A stretch of DNA of 64,000 nt from Cercophora sp. LCS_1 (lineage: Eukaryota > Ascomycota > Sordariomycetes > Sordariales > Lasiosphaeriaceae), in assembly GCA_036250225.1 (NCBI GenBank), contig JAPZLL010000005.1, positions 1,612,001-1,676,000 of the forward strand. Direction: 5' to 3'. Positions 1-12,200 of this stretch are shown here, piece by piece. The notes under the pieces were generated by a model. It made no database searches. It was not told where the DNA came from and saw only the letters and a program-made list of their open reading frames with translations. The translations under genes and the position numbers were made by a program. Positions within the stretch are counted from its first letter, which is position 1. Each line of letters begins with the position of its first letter.

Positions 1-3000
1 AGAAGGCTCGAAATGTGCATACGTATGTCGTGTAAGTGCCGCCGCTGCGAAGGCATCATCGGATCGTTCCAAGCTCCTCACACCGGCCGTCTCACGGGCT
101 GACTGCGTTGTGCTGGCTCGGACGGGTTTCCGCTGGGTAGATGGGTAACCTGTCGATGAGGGCTCCAGAACACCAACGGTCGCGGGGAGCTGGAGCAGCT
201 GCGCGGCGCGACGACTACCCCCCCCAGGCTTACAAAGATGCAACCTTACTTTAGGTTCTGTGGTCATTTGCGGGAGGGGTCGCGTCAACTAGACCCTTGC
301 GTCTCCTCTCCCCGTGTGCCTGTGTGGCTCTAGGAAAACGGAGGTAGCAAGTGGTTCGTTGACTGCGCTGTCAGCACCTTAAAGCAGCCGGTCGGGACGT
401 GAACGACCCACCACACGCTATGTCAAAAAGCGCCCCGATCTGACAGTCTACAGCCCCGTCTCATGTAGCCCTACGAGATGCTCGTTCCGGGCTAGTAAGG
501 GAGGGTGCGGCTTTTGGCCCCTATTCCACAACCATCGCCGCAGTGTTGGCATCCTCTCCACGCGCCACGCTTTCTCTTCACGATGAATGCCGCCAGAGAG
601 AGCAACATGCGCCAAGGAGCTACCGCCCGCAGATAGGCTTTCAGGGTCGCCGGCCCTTGTGGCAGGCATCCGACAACAAACGTTACGACGGGAGGTCTGC
701 ATCATCAGCGGTTTGGGACGTGCTCCCCGACAGTTTGCGCATCCAGGACAAAGGGGATACCCTCGATACTCCACCGAAACATATACGAAAATGGCCGAGC
801 AAAGCTGTGAGCCGGCAGCGCGAAGGGAGCAGGATGGGTCTTTGGGCCAGCGTACCGAGGGAGGGACTTTCACGAGAGATATCCGGTTCTAGATCCCGCC
901 AAGTGAGTGGTGGGCACTCTCGAGTGTCTGCGCAGACTTCGGCAGATGGCATTGGCCGACAGTGCACTGGTTTCGGGATGACTGTCAACGGGGCACCAGA
1001 GGCCATCCCATTTCTGTCTGTGACCGGTGGAGAACCACGATGTCACGGAGAAAACGAGACGCTACATGAGGAAATAATGCCCGTTGTCTGGATGGCAAAT
1101 GTGGTGCCTGGCGAAGTCCGGGCACTTCGTGGAGGCAAGTCAAGCGGCGATGAGAGCGAAAGCATCCTATTCCGAGGCCGCTTTGCGTTGAGACAGTGGC
1201 TTGGCCCGCGAAAGTGACGAGGATAGGCTGTCGGCAGCCGAGACGCCGGATATCGAGTTGCCTAAGTCGAGACCCCAGGCTTCATGTGCTGTAAGGCTGA
1301 AGGCGTTCAGACAAGGTATACCAGACATAGGCAAGCTGAGATAATACCGGAAAAAATCGATGGGCGGGCGCCCGCCGCCTTGCAACGACGTGTGCGCCAC
1401 TGGATATTTGTCTGCCATCCTTACGAGCATCCCCGTATGATTGGGTGGAGGATAAGGTGAAGAGCACCGGAAAGAGTGAGGGCCGTCTCGGACGAAGCGC
1501 CCGGGGCCACATACGGGGACAGCTCCGCTGCGCACTGCCACGGATGCTTGATCTCTACGCTTTCCGGTAGGGTGTTCTTGTGAGAGGGTCCGGCGGGGGC
1601 GAGTGACTTCGGAATGACCTTTCCGTGGCGCTGGCCTGCCTGCCTGCCGTGGCGTTGTAACGGGTGTGGTGATACTAGGACGCACGGTAGGGCAGAAGGA
1701 TCACGAGAGTAATTGCCTTGCCGCACGAAAGAAGCCAATTCTCGCAAGCGGGATGGATTCTGATCACTGATCAGTCATCCGCCACAACCGCATTCAAGTT
1801 CGGGGAACGACGGGAAGGAACAAGGGGCGAACGGCAAGCCCATCAGTCAGCGAGGGGCGCCCGGGGGTCTGCCATGTCGTGAAGAAGAAGCGATCAAGGT
1901 TGATGTCCTGCATATCGCCCTTGGGTGTTGCTCGCTTGATGTCGACGTTGCAACGCGTGATGAAACGCAACGGCGCGTTGTCGGGGCCCCTTCAGGCAAC
2001 CGAATTCCCGGGCAGCGGACTGGTGGGCGCTTTCAGGGGCCCCAGTGGCGCCCAGCGTCGAGGTTAGGGAAGGTAGGTGCTGAGGCCGGTCCCTCGTCGC
2101 TGCTGGGAGCTCTGTCAGTGACGTTCGGTGAAGGAAAGCGTGATTCGAGATGGTTTTGCGGGGCCGACCGCTTTTCGTCCAATCATGTACCGAAGTTGCC
2201 CCGTTTGTCATCACTCTATTTATGGCTTCGCCATTATCAAGCAACTGGAGAGAGCTAGCACGGTCACCAAAGCACGTAAACAGGGACCTTTACCCTTTAT
2301 GTCACATTGCCCAAAAGAGAAAAATATCATAGCTAACCATGACAACTAATCAGCATCCCGCTAATTTGCCCGGTTTGCTCAGAGTGGTTTTCTCGCTTTG
2401 CACAGCACGGGTCTTGCAGAAGAGCGGGCGTCAACCCGTGTCGCCAAGGGCCGGAAAACGATAGTGGAGTTTAGGCATCCGTGAATATGCTTTTTTTTTT
2501 TGCCAGTGCTGAGAGGTTGTTGCTGTGATGGATGCCCAACAGGTGAGCTGGATGAATCAATTGACACACCGGAAAGATCCGCGACGCTGCTCGATGATTG
2601 GACAATGGCAAAAGGTGGATTGGCAACCGTGCGCACCTGGCGGTCCCTTGACCCGCGGCGTCGGGGCAGAGGCGCCCCCAATTCCGAGAGGCACGAACAG
2701 GGGGTGTCCAGAAGCGAATTGTTCTCGAACCTGTCAACCAGTCGCTGGTGCCGCAGTGAAACAGCTGGCAAACCCCCCTGATCGAGTTTGGATGAAGTCA
2801 ACAGGAAAAAAAAAATCCGTGATCAAAAGCAAAAAAGACAAGGTGAAGTGGATCGAAGTAGATTCAGAGAACGTCCATCTCGGAATCTCTCACGTTGGAA
2901 GGAAGCAAAGTCACGTCCGCTCGGTATTTACCGACCAATCCTTGGCCTGCCACAGCTCGTCCATCGGTCCGGTCGATGCATCGCATTGACGGTCCCCCAA

Positions 3001-5151
3001 AGTCACAGCCCTCAAAGGGTCGCACTGTCACTTGAGAACATGTCGGCATCGTAGTGAAGTCTTGGTTTGCCCGGAGCTACAGAGTCCCCCAAAAAGGCAG
3101 CTACGAGCGCCTCCCCTGGTGCAATAGAGGATGCGGCCGCAAACCCGCCAATTATTATCGCCACACATGATTTGACATCCCCACCCCACCAAGGATCGTC
3201 ATGAGCTCAACGAGATCCACTGCTCCCCACAACTCTTACCCGGATGGAGTATCTCGTCTCTCCAGGACCCAACCCGGCAATGGCTCTGTGCCCGCGGCTT
3301 CAACAAACTTTGACCTGAGAGCATGCTCGGGTTCACTTGAGGGCGACCGAAACCAAAGATTTCCTATTTGACACATGATGCAGCGGTGGATGCTCGCATG
3401 TGGTATGGTGATGCGGTCACGAAGAGACGAACAACACCAACATCAAATCGCCCTGCCCCCTAGCCCGCTGACACTGTGACAGACGGAAGGCAGAGTCAGA
3501 AGCATCTCAAGGAATTTCGAGATACGCCTAACACCCATATTCAAGTCACTGATACCGCTCTGAAATGCATGTATCGCTGGGCAAGGTGATGACTGGCTTC
3601 TCCGAGATGAGGCAAAACCATATCCCCGCAGACTTGATGATGACAGCATCATGTCCTCTAATGTGGGGAACGTGGATCGACGGCCAAACCGTTGGCAACC
3701 TGGGGCTGAAGAAATGGCTCCCTCACTTGTGACGGCTCTGCGCATTTTATTTTTGCTCGTCACGAGCTGGCGTCGGTGCCAACATCGTGAACGACAACAT
3801 GTAGCTGTCTTTCACCGCAATCAACTCACAACGATGATGCTCTTGACATCCCTGCGCTCCCAAAAGCCAAGGGGAATCAACGGGATGTTACAACGAGATT
3901 ACAACCAGAAGGAGCAGAACGCCAGCGAAAAATGCAGTGCAGGATTTGGATCGGTGGAGTCGCGAGCCAAATGGCTGGCTGCTGGTGGCTCGTTTACGGG
4001 GCCAACCCACAGCCCTACGGACGAGGACGTGATCCGGGGAGGTCGGTAGGAGCTCGGCAGTGGGCTTGGCTTGTTTCTGCAATGCCCCACACCCAGTTGT
4101 CGGACGAGGATGCGACGAGGGTAAAATTAGCCCAAATCGCTATTTAGCCCACTTCGGCCACTTTATTTGGCTGCCTGGCGACGGCACTTTCCAAAATAGT
4201 TGAGCCACGCCCCCCCCCTTTGGAATTCCGTTTTCTCTGAAGCCGCTCCGTTCGGGCCAGGGTTCTTTTTCTCCCAACTCACGCCCGTCCTGCTCCCACA
4301 CTCCCCTTCTCATGGGAACACAGGCGATGACGGGCACCTGGGGGTTTTTGGGGTTCGCTGCTCTCCCGATCAGTGATCGGTTCCTCTCCACGAGCGCTAC
4401 TCTCTCTCGACCCCAATAACCATTTTTTACGACGTACACTCCAAAGCTGGAGCGTCAAGCTGGCCGATTGGAGATGGACGGCTTCCTCGGAGCACTTCAG
4501 CTTCCGGGCCGCGTGGTCGCGAGTGCGAGATGCGAGGTCACCAAATTCCCCTCACAGCCCTGGCTTCCGTTCCGCGCGATGCGTATCGAGTACGTACCCG
4601 TGCCGAGGGAAACCTACCAGCCCAAGGTTCCGTGCATCCTGCTGCCCATCTTGACTGACAGCGAGGCCCTTGTTGCCGAGCTCGAGGGGTACCCAAGCCA
4701 TCGAGCCAGGCTGCAGAAAACGGGGGACCAGGTACTTCGGGACCTTGTCGTGGGACTTTCAATCCACACCCCTCCCTCCAGGGCAATCTGCTGCGCTTGC
4801 GCTCTGGTATCGCACCTCCCATGCCACCTGCATGGCCCCAGTGGGCGTGCCCAAGGGAAAAAGTACCTTACCTCCACCATGTGGATATGCGAGGCACGCC
4901 TCTTCCCCCCCAGCCCAGCACAGCTCTCGGAAGGAATGGCGTCTCTGGATATATAACCCAAAGCATTCCCATCCTTCTCGTGCCCCCGCTGTCTCGAGCT
5001 TCAAGTCAAACTCGGCATCCCCAAGCAAACTTGTCTTGTATCTTCTAGGAACTCGACTTTAGACTATTGTTGCTCCCTTGCACCTCGGTCACACCCACGA
5101 CCCGGCTGGCTTCTCAACAAACCTTGAGTGCCTCACCCCGCAGCAGTCAAC
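1..5151. other. Gene-free stretch upstream of the bZIP gene
   Basis: No open frame here shows a recognisable domain, a protein-like composition or a coherent chain of splice sites. Frames of 60-220 codons occur on both strands but overlap each other and look random. The last ~200 bp, from the TATA-like site at 4950, are probably the promoter and 5' leader of the bZIP gene. A short gene with many introns, or a non-coding RNA, could have been missed. Confidence 0.5.
4950..4956 (+). promoter_or_regulatory. TATA-like box of the bZIP gene
   Basis: The heptamer TATATAA lies about 200 bp upstream of the bZIP start codon, a plausible distance for a fungal core promoter with a leader of 100-150 nt. 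This rests on motif and position only. Confidence 0.35.
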
Positions 5152-6187
5152 ATGTTCGCCATGTCCCAACACACATACCAATATGCCGCGCAGGCACCAC
5201 CACCTGCACCGCGGCAATTCTCGACGCACGGCACCAGCAGCGCCTTCAGCAGCTCGGCCAACCCAGACGAGGACTGGACCAAGATCTCGGACCTTGCCGA
5301 GCGCCGGAGGATACAGAATCGCATTGCCCAGCGCAACTACCGTAGGTAGCCCTTGGCCACGAGCGGATGGGCTTGGAGACTAAACAGCGTGTGACTGCAG
5401 GCAAGAAGCTCAAGAGACGCTTGGAGGAACTCGAGAGGCGGGCGGGCAACTCGGACGGGGGCTCATCGGGCAACGAGAAGTCCAGCCCGAGCTCGACGAC
5501 CAAGGGCAACACCAAGCGAGCCTCGCCACCTAAGGCACAACAAAAGCCCACACCCGCGCCGAGCAAGCAGCAACTGTCGGGCCAGTACACGCCGCCGACG
5601 CAACATGATGATGACTACCTTTTCGCGCCTACCTACCACAACGAGAGGGACCGATCACACACTCCGCCCATGTTTGCCTACTCGTACCCTCCGCTCCCTG
5701 AGGAGATGGCGATGCAGCAATATGGGGGCATGCAGGGCTACCGACCACAAGAGACGTACCCCGACCCATACCTGGCGCCGCAGCCTGTGCCGGTCACGCT
5801 CCCGTCCATGAACCACTTCAACGATGCCATCAAGCGAGAACCGACGGGCTACGATGACAATTTGCAATACATGAGCTACAGCACCTACCTCCCGGGCGTC
5901 GACATGAGCGCCGGTCACCCCTCGCCCTACGAGCAAATGCCTCATGTGAGTTCCTCGCGCAGCCCTCAACACCACCCTCAACACCTGCCCCACCACCACC
6001 GTGTTCGAGATCATCGATAGACACTAGAAGAATCACCGTTGCTGATGGGTGTGATCGGATACAGACTCCTCCTCTGTCACACTCTTATGACCAGTCGGCG
6101 GCCTGCTCGGACTCGGGAAGCTACGAGTACCCGACAACGCCGCTGTCGATGCCCAGCTCGCCTGGCATGGTCCAACAGCAGCTCTGA
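5152..6187 (+). CDS. bZIP transcription factor with short zipper
   Basis: Model: exons 5152-5341, 5401-5945 and 6065-6187, giving 285 aa. The introns are 59 and 119 bp, starting GTAGGT and GTGAGT and ending CAG. The first intron splits an arginine codon inside the basic region. The joined basic region carries N56-x7-R64 (NRIAQRNYR), the DNA-contact signature of bZIP proteins, followed by KKLKRRLEELE. Leucines are spaced over only about two heptads before a Gly/Ser-rich linker, so dimerisation would rely on a short zipper. The remainder is a low-complexity Pro/Gln/Tyr/His-rich region, probably an activation domain. The C-terminal exon is Ser/Pro-rich and ends VQQQL. The start was chosen at the first ATG of the frame before the acidic DEDW lead-in. 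It should act as a nuclear transcription regulator; its targets cannot be inferred. No close named orthologue is recognised. Confidence 0.88.
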
Positions 6188-7785
6188 GTGCAAGCTCTAG
6201 AGATCCTTCTTCGTTTTCTTCACTTCTCTTGAGACAAATGTTTTGTCTCGATTTGGGATGGGTTTATATTTAGTGGGGCGGCAACTCTGTCTTATTTATG
6301 GATGGCATCATGGGCACGCAGCATATATATGGGGCGCAACCTTTTTTTTATTTTGGAGGAGGCACGGCGTCAAATGGTGCAAAACCTACCGGTATATATT
6401 CCCTCGCCGGGGCTGTTTGATGGCGAATTTTGTCTGTTTTCAGGATTCAACGAATGTCTATGACCTTTTTTATTTACTCTGATATTTCTTATCACGGGGA
6501 ACCCTTCGCAGGGTTGGAAAGCTTGGTGTTCAGCGAGCAGGCCACAATATTGGCTTTTGCACACAAGCATCTCAACAAGTATCTAGATACCTTAGATTAC
6601 ACCTACCCAACCATCGAGTCGAAAAGAACTCTGATTTTAAATCGAAAAACAAGCTTGACTCTGCGTGTGTGCGTGTGTGCCAACCCGACGGCTACCAACA
6701 TGCCGCCGCGTAAAAAAACGCCTCCCGCATGGCCCCATGTCTAATGTCTCCGCCAACTCCGAGCCTTCCGGGATTACGATTGCGCAAACGCCAGCAGCGC
6801 AGTTGCGGCGAAAAGGGCGCGCCGGCTTGTTCAGTAAACTGTGTGCTGCGAAATCCGGCGCCGACGGCCATTCCTTCCTTTCCGCTCCAAGACCCGCGAT
6901 CCGCCCGCTAATCCCGTGGGCCGAGGGGGCAGCAACAAGCAACGAGCATGGAACAAACTCCGCAGAACCAACAGACAGACAGACGGCCGTCTGGGAGCAG
7001 GAACCGCGTAGGCAACCAGAACAGACCCCAGATGCAAATCCCTAATATCAATACAACTCCGTTCCTTCCGCTCCCATCAATTAAATGAGAAACCCGACTT
7101 TGAACAACACACAGGGCACGAAACAAAACAGACAGAGAACCTTGACGCTAAGCCCCAACAAGTCACCAGGCTCGCCTGTTCCGCTCAATGGATGGAGAGG
7201 GGGATTTTGGGGAGGAACTTTTTGGGGGAGTGAATTTGACGAAGAGCGGGATTCAATGTTCCCAAGGCTGGCTAGCTCGAGGGCAGCGGGATTCCCACCC
7301 GCACACCCCCCCTTTCCCTTCCTCACCGGGCTTAGCGAAAAAGCAAAAAACAGTGGGAGCACACGCCCGCAGTGGCAGCCAAGTCCATCCCAGTTTCCAG
7401 CCCCAGCCCAGCGAGCGGGCCCAAGGGAAGGAATAAGGATCTGACAAAGACCCTCGTTGCGGTTTGGAGTCAGTCATCAGTCAGGTTCTTAATTCTTTTC
7501 AAATCGATCAACGATCGAGAAAACGCCCGTCATCCCTTTAAAACGGCCCTTACGCGTATATAATAGTGTAGAAGAAACATGAAGAGAAAGTGTATGTGTG
7601 TGAGCATCAGAATTGCACACCGCTCAAGTGCGAGTCACACAAAAAAAGATCAGGAAATTCTTGAAAAAGAAGTCCGAGCCTTGCTCGCAAAGAAAAGAAA
7701 GGAAAGTCTCCGGCTCCGCGCGCCGTGCCATGCCCGGCCCCCTTTTCCCGGAGAGAGAGAAAAGCAAAGCAAAAGGACCCGCCAA

Positions 7786-7850
7786 GTTGTTGGCGTTGGC
7801 GTTGGCGTTGGCGTTGGCGTTGGCGTTGACGTTGGCGTTGACGTTGGCCG
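7786..7850. repeat. Hexanucleotide microsatellite (GTTGGC)n
   Basis: About ten copies of GTTGGC, the last few varied to GTTGAC, form a near-perfect tandem array. It ends 14 bp before a second, unrelated tetranucleotide array. Confidence 0.93.
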
Positions 7851-7863
7851 GCTGTCACGTCAA

Positions 7864-7916
<53 letters not shown>
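7864..7916. repeat. Tetranucleotide microsatellite (GGCT)n
   Basis: Thirteen uninterrupted GGCT units. Uninterrupted units suggest a recently expanding, length-variable locus. Confidence 0.95.
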
Positions 7917-7918
<2 letters not shown>

Positions 7919-10900
7919 GCCGCCGAGTCGAGTCCGTCTCGAAAGCACGAAGCAGGGTCCTTTTGTGTTGAGAAGGGACCAAATCAGATCAATCGCCGTG
8001 GGGTCTTGCGCCTGGTACCATGCCAGGCTTGCGAGGAAAGAGATTGTGGGGCAAACCAAGGACCAAATGCAGAAAACAATAGTGGAAGGATGCCCCTCCC
8101 TGATTTTTTTTCTCTTGTATTGCGGACGGCGCTGTTCTGGAACGATGCATCCGATTTTGGGGACTTTATATTCCTTCAACACACTGAAATGATTCCATCG
8201 TGACAGGACACATTAGGCGCCATCCGTTGTTGTCGTTGGGAGAGCGGGGACGGAAACCTGGAACAGTGAGCTAAACATGTCTCCCCGTGTCTGGGCGGTC
8301 TGTTGATGTGCCGGTTTTTTTTTTCGTCTTGGTGTCTTGCAATGGGTCTTGAAGAAACGAATCCGTGCCTTCTTCCTGCAGCCGCCAGGACACGCCAAGT
8401 CTTCTAGATACGTGTTGCTCTCCGGGTACAGACAGCGTTTGTCTGGTTACGCTTTACGCCCTTTTTTTACGAGCAAGGGGTTAACGTGTGGTAGGGGGCC
8501 GGGACCACGCCAGATCTCGGGCTGCAGGCTGCCTGTGTTCCAGGCGGAGCAGGGGTGGCCGCCAGGACACCCTCCCCCCCGGAAAAGCGTGGTTTTGCCA
8601 TAACTGTATGCTCCTCTGGGGCAAAGCAGAGAAGGCCCAGCGAACGACATCGTTTCAATGCACCGCTCGTGTAACGGTGCCCGAAAATATCAATATGCGT
8701 CGTTGCGAGCGCCAAACAGGCTATTTGGCCTCCAGCAAGTTAGACGACAGTTTTGGGGGCCGAAGCGATCAGTCGAGTATAGATTAAGTGACTGCCGGTT
8801 CTATCTTGGAATCCTGAGGGAGTCGGGTCGTTTGTTGCTGTGGGACATGTTGGCGCTGCTGCACTGTTCCGACATTTGCATGCACTGGAGTGAGTGGTTG
8901 GGACTGTTGTGCAAAATACCTCGAATCACGACAGCCGATAACCGAGCGGCTTCACCCACTGTCACAATATGCACTGAAAAAAAGTTTCCCAGTTCCGCTG
9001 TTGGCGAGCCCTGTGGCCACGCAGCGAGATACCCCAAGAGCCGCCCATGGCGGTGATCGATTGCATAGATAATGCAGGCTTGATGAAGTGAAGACGCCCC
9101 TCGAAACCAGGCTTGGTCCAGACCCCAAAAGGGGTGCGCGTTGTGGATGTGATATGGAGCCTCGTTCGCTGGCCAGCTGAGCCGCGTCCTGGCATCACAA
9201 GGCACCGACAATTTGCGGTACCTGATTCGTAGCCTGGGGTTACTCGAGCGTGACACTTGGACATCCACGCAGTGGTGTGGTCACTTTGGCAGCAGCCCGC
9301 ACAAGAATAACACATCTGCCGACGATGCGAAGGGCGCCAGTGCGAGCGCCCAGAGCCTTGATCAACGACGCAGCGAGGCGATGGCACAAGGAGAAAACGG
9401 TTTTGGAAACCCTTGGGTGGAACACCCGCCCGGACCGGCGGAACCTGGAATCAAAAGGATTAGCGATTCCGTCTTTAGCTGGGCGCCAGCGATCTGAGCT
9501 CGGGGCTATCGACGACGGATTGGGAAGGGCCTCGGCGTCCGTCGGCGTGAATAGACGCCTACTGGCGCGGGCGGGATCACAGACAAAACAAGTCCATGCC
9601 TTGACGTTCCATCTTGCGGCGGCCTGTGGCGGGTTAAACTCACGGATTTGGAAATTTAGGACAGGCGGGCGAGGCGGTGTTGTGGTCATTTCGATACAAC
9701 TCAAGGGATCCTGTTGCTTGGTGTTATCTTCCAAACCCGATTCCTTCCCCGTCGTTACTGTTTCTCGAAGACGAGTCCGAGCGCGAGAATGGACGTGAGG
9801 CATCCAGATCGGACAAATTCCAGGGCCGCCCTGCCCGCCCTCGTTGACTGATGGTGGCTGCACGCTGGCGGGAAGCATAGACTGTGCCTGATGGCAGAGC
9901 AGCGACCCAGGGCCAGGAACGGCTGGCTGCTCGGATCCTAAACCGCGGCACTGGATTGGCTGGCGCAGGCCTCCTGAGATTTGCTTGACACGAAACCATG
10001 GATTTCGGTGGGGTTTGACAACACGACTGTCCGAAAAGAGGGCATATCTTTCAAACGCCGCTGGGGTTTTGTTTTCTTGCGCAATCTTCAGACGAATTGA
10101 CTCGTCGGCGAGGTTTCAAGCTCGGAGGCCGGGCCGGCGCCTCTTCGATACTCGTACACCCCATGCGTTTGCTCCTTTTTTCGTTCAGGGGAAAATGCAG
10201 CTCCAAGTGCAGCCAACGTAGTCCCACATGATGCCGAAGTGATGTCGCAACTCGGAGGAATGAGAAATGGCGTCGTTGGGACGAAGAAGGCGCCCGCCGG
10301 AATTCAGACAAAGCCGATGGAGTTGGCCCGATCTTTCCTCCGTGCTCGGCCGAAATGACGAGGGTTGGCGCTCAACTCTTCCACGTATTGGAAAGTGAAG
10401 TCCAACGAAGCCAACAACATTATTAGGCATGGCGGGTTGTAGGGTATGATGGTGACAACGAGGGCGAAGGAACAGCCGGTGCGGTGGCTGAAGGACGAAG
10501 GATCAAAACGGCAATCCTTGGCGCCGTGCAAGAACCCACAAAGTCGCTCGGATAGTCGGATCTCAAGCATCTCTCCCAAGCGAGCCCCGCGCCTGGTACC
10601 TATCGTCTGTCGTCTGAATCTCCGTATCCGTCCGTGCACTAGTATGTGACGTTCGTTGGGCAATCATTCGCCGAAAAGGGTGCCAGGAGAGCGTAGTTGC
10701 GTCGTTGAATTAGGACCGTGCATTCGACGCCTCCACCGAATGCCCTCGGGAGGACTCGCCAACAACAGAGGTGGTGAATACGCGGGGGAGTAACACTAGT
10801 ATAAACAGCCGGCGATCGCCAAGAAACTTCAGCAGAGTGCTGGTAAAATGGTAACATTGTGAATACATACTAGAACCCAAAGATGGAAGCCCCAAGGTCC

Positions 10901-11287
10901 AAGCGTTTATCAAGACATTCCAAATCAACGGGAGAGGGACCAGCGCGCCAAGACCCGGCCGGTAGTGATTGGCCTCGGCGTCTTCCGAAGCTGACTGATA
11001 GCCCCCCGCATTTTTCAGCCAGTCAGCGAATGGGATGAGGCCTGTTCAGCCCTACGCGACCAGCAAACCAAACGTCACTCAGTCGCTTCCCAGGTTCCAG
11101 GCCAGCCTCAGAAATCCGAATACGGCTGCAAGATTCACAACGACCTTCCCCAGAGTCAGCACGCAAATCAATCCGGTATGTCAGCCGCCGCATCTATCAG
11201 ATCGATCACTACGTCAACGTGAGACGGGCCGACCCTCAGCTCTTGAAGACAGATCAAATGGGCGAAATGGATAGTCACAGTCGACCC

Positions 11288-12200
11288 ATGTTCGGGGGCA
11301 CAGAATCGTAAGAATTGCATCTACTGTTCAACTCAGAGACTAGTTGTGAACTTCAACATTTGACGACCGCACCCGGCGATCGCGCCCTGTAGCTTTGCAG
11401 TCGTAGCAGCTCAAAGGCTGTTGTTCCCTTTGAAGTGTGCACCCTGAAGACGAACTTGACCTCTTACCTTTTGTGCCTTCCCATCTCAGCGTGAACATCT
11501 GACCCCTTTTCAGGCCCTGGGATCCAGCCCTCTTCACGGCCTCTGATGACAGCATCCGGGGCGGAAAGTCATTCTCCCGCCTTGATATTGAGACCACCAG
11601 CGAGAGCGGCACATATGCGTCCTTCAACGGAAGTACGTGATCATACCAAGCCGTTCTTGCATCCTGATCTCACATTGCCAAACAGACCTTGACCCGTCGA
11701 TCCTCAACGCGGGCTTTGCTTCACAGCGCACCGTTGCGAACTGGAGCGCCCCTGATTTATCAGGATATGGCGCGTTTATCCTAGACATCCTGAGGTCCGA
11801 TGCCAAAAAATACACCCTAGTCGTCAAGGACACCGTCCTCGACAAAAGGCCAGACGGGCGGGAGACATCGAGCACCAACTGGGAGCACGACTTTGCTGTG
11901 TATGCTGGCCTTTAGACCCTTGACTGACCGGACCATTGTTGAACTTTGTGATAGGGAGACTGGCGAAACGAAGGTGGTTTTGCCTTTCAAGGACTTCAAG
12001 CCTTTTTACCGAGGGAAAGAGGTGGATGATGCGAAGCCATTAGACTGGGGCTCCATCAAGAGGCTGGCAATCATGTGCCGCAGGTAGGTCTCGCAACCTT
12101 TGTGTTGACAAGACGGGAAGCTAAGATGACCAGCTTCTATGGTGAGCAAGAGGGCGACTTCAAGCTCGACCTGAAGTCAATCACGGCGTATAGGGAGTGA
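11288..12200 (+). CDS. CIA30 (NADH:ubiquinone oxidoreductase intermediate-associated) domain protein
   Basis: Assembled by hand from five exons: 11288-11307, 11514-11632, 11686-11899, 11955-12083 and 12134-12200 (182 aa). Every junction is GT-AG and frame-preserving. The product opens MFGG, then has PWDP, a SDDSIRGGKS stretch, an NAGFASQRT stretch, DLSGYGAFILDI, KKYTLVVKD, the FKDFKPFYRGKE segment and the C-terminal MCRSFYGEQEGDF. These match the order of conserved blocks in the CIA30 family. Family members were first described as complex I assembly factors in Neurospora; many fungal paralogues have only this galactose-binding-like fold and no proven role. At 182 aa it is compact and lacks an obvious mitochondrial presequence, so a cytosolic paralogue is possible. 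The start is uncertain: in-frame ATGs also occur at 11258 and 11267, and intron 1 (206 bp) is long for this window. Confidence 0.82.

Larger units (their letters stand above)
6188..11287. other. Gene-poor 5-kb stretch with microsatellites
   Basis: No convincing coding region was seen between the bZIP gene and the CIA30-domain gene. Open frames up to ~195 codons near 7600-8200 are created by the simple repeats at 7786-7916, which read as Gly-Val, Ala-Leu or Trp-Leu-Ala-Gly strings. The first few hundred bases are presumably bZIP 3' UTR. Confidence 0.5.

Noticed and set aside
543..1217. 224-codon open frame on the plus strand
   Set aside because: No domain, random composition, overlaps equally long frames on the other strand, no neighbouring splice logic.
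7607..8203. Long overlapping frames on both strands
   Set aside because: They are produced by the hexa- and tetranucleotide repeats, which lack stops in several frames.
9240..9878. 182- and 212-codon frames on opposite strands
   Set aside because: Mutual shadows with no recognisable motif; composition (high Arg/Ser/Pro) typical of non-coding GC-rich DNA.
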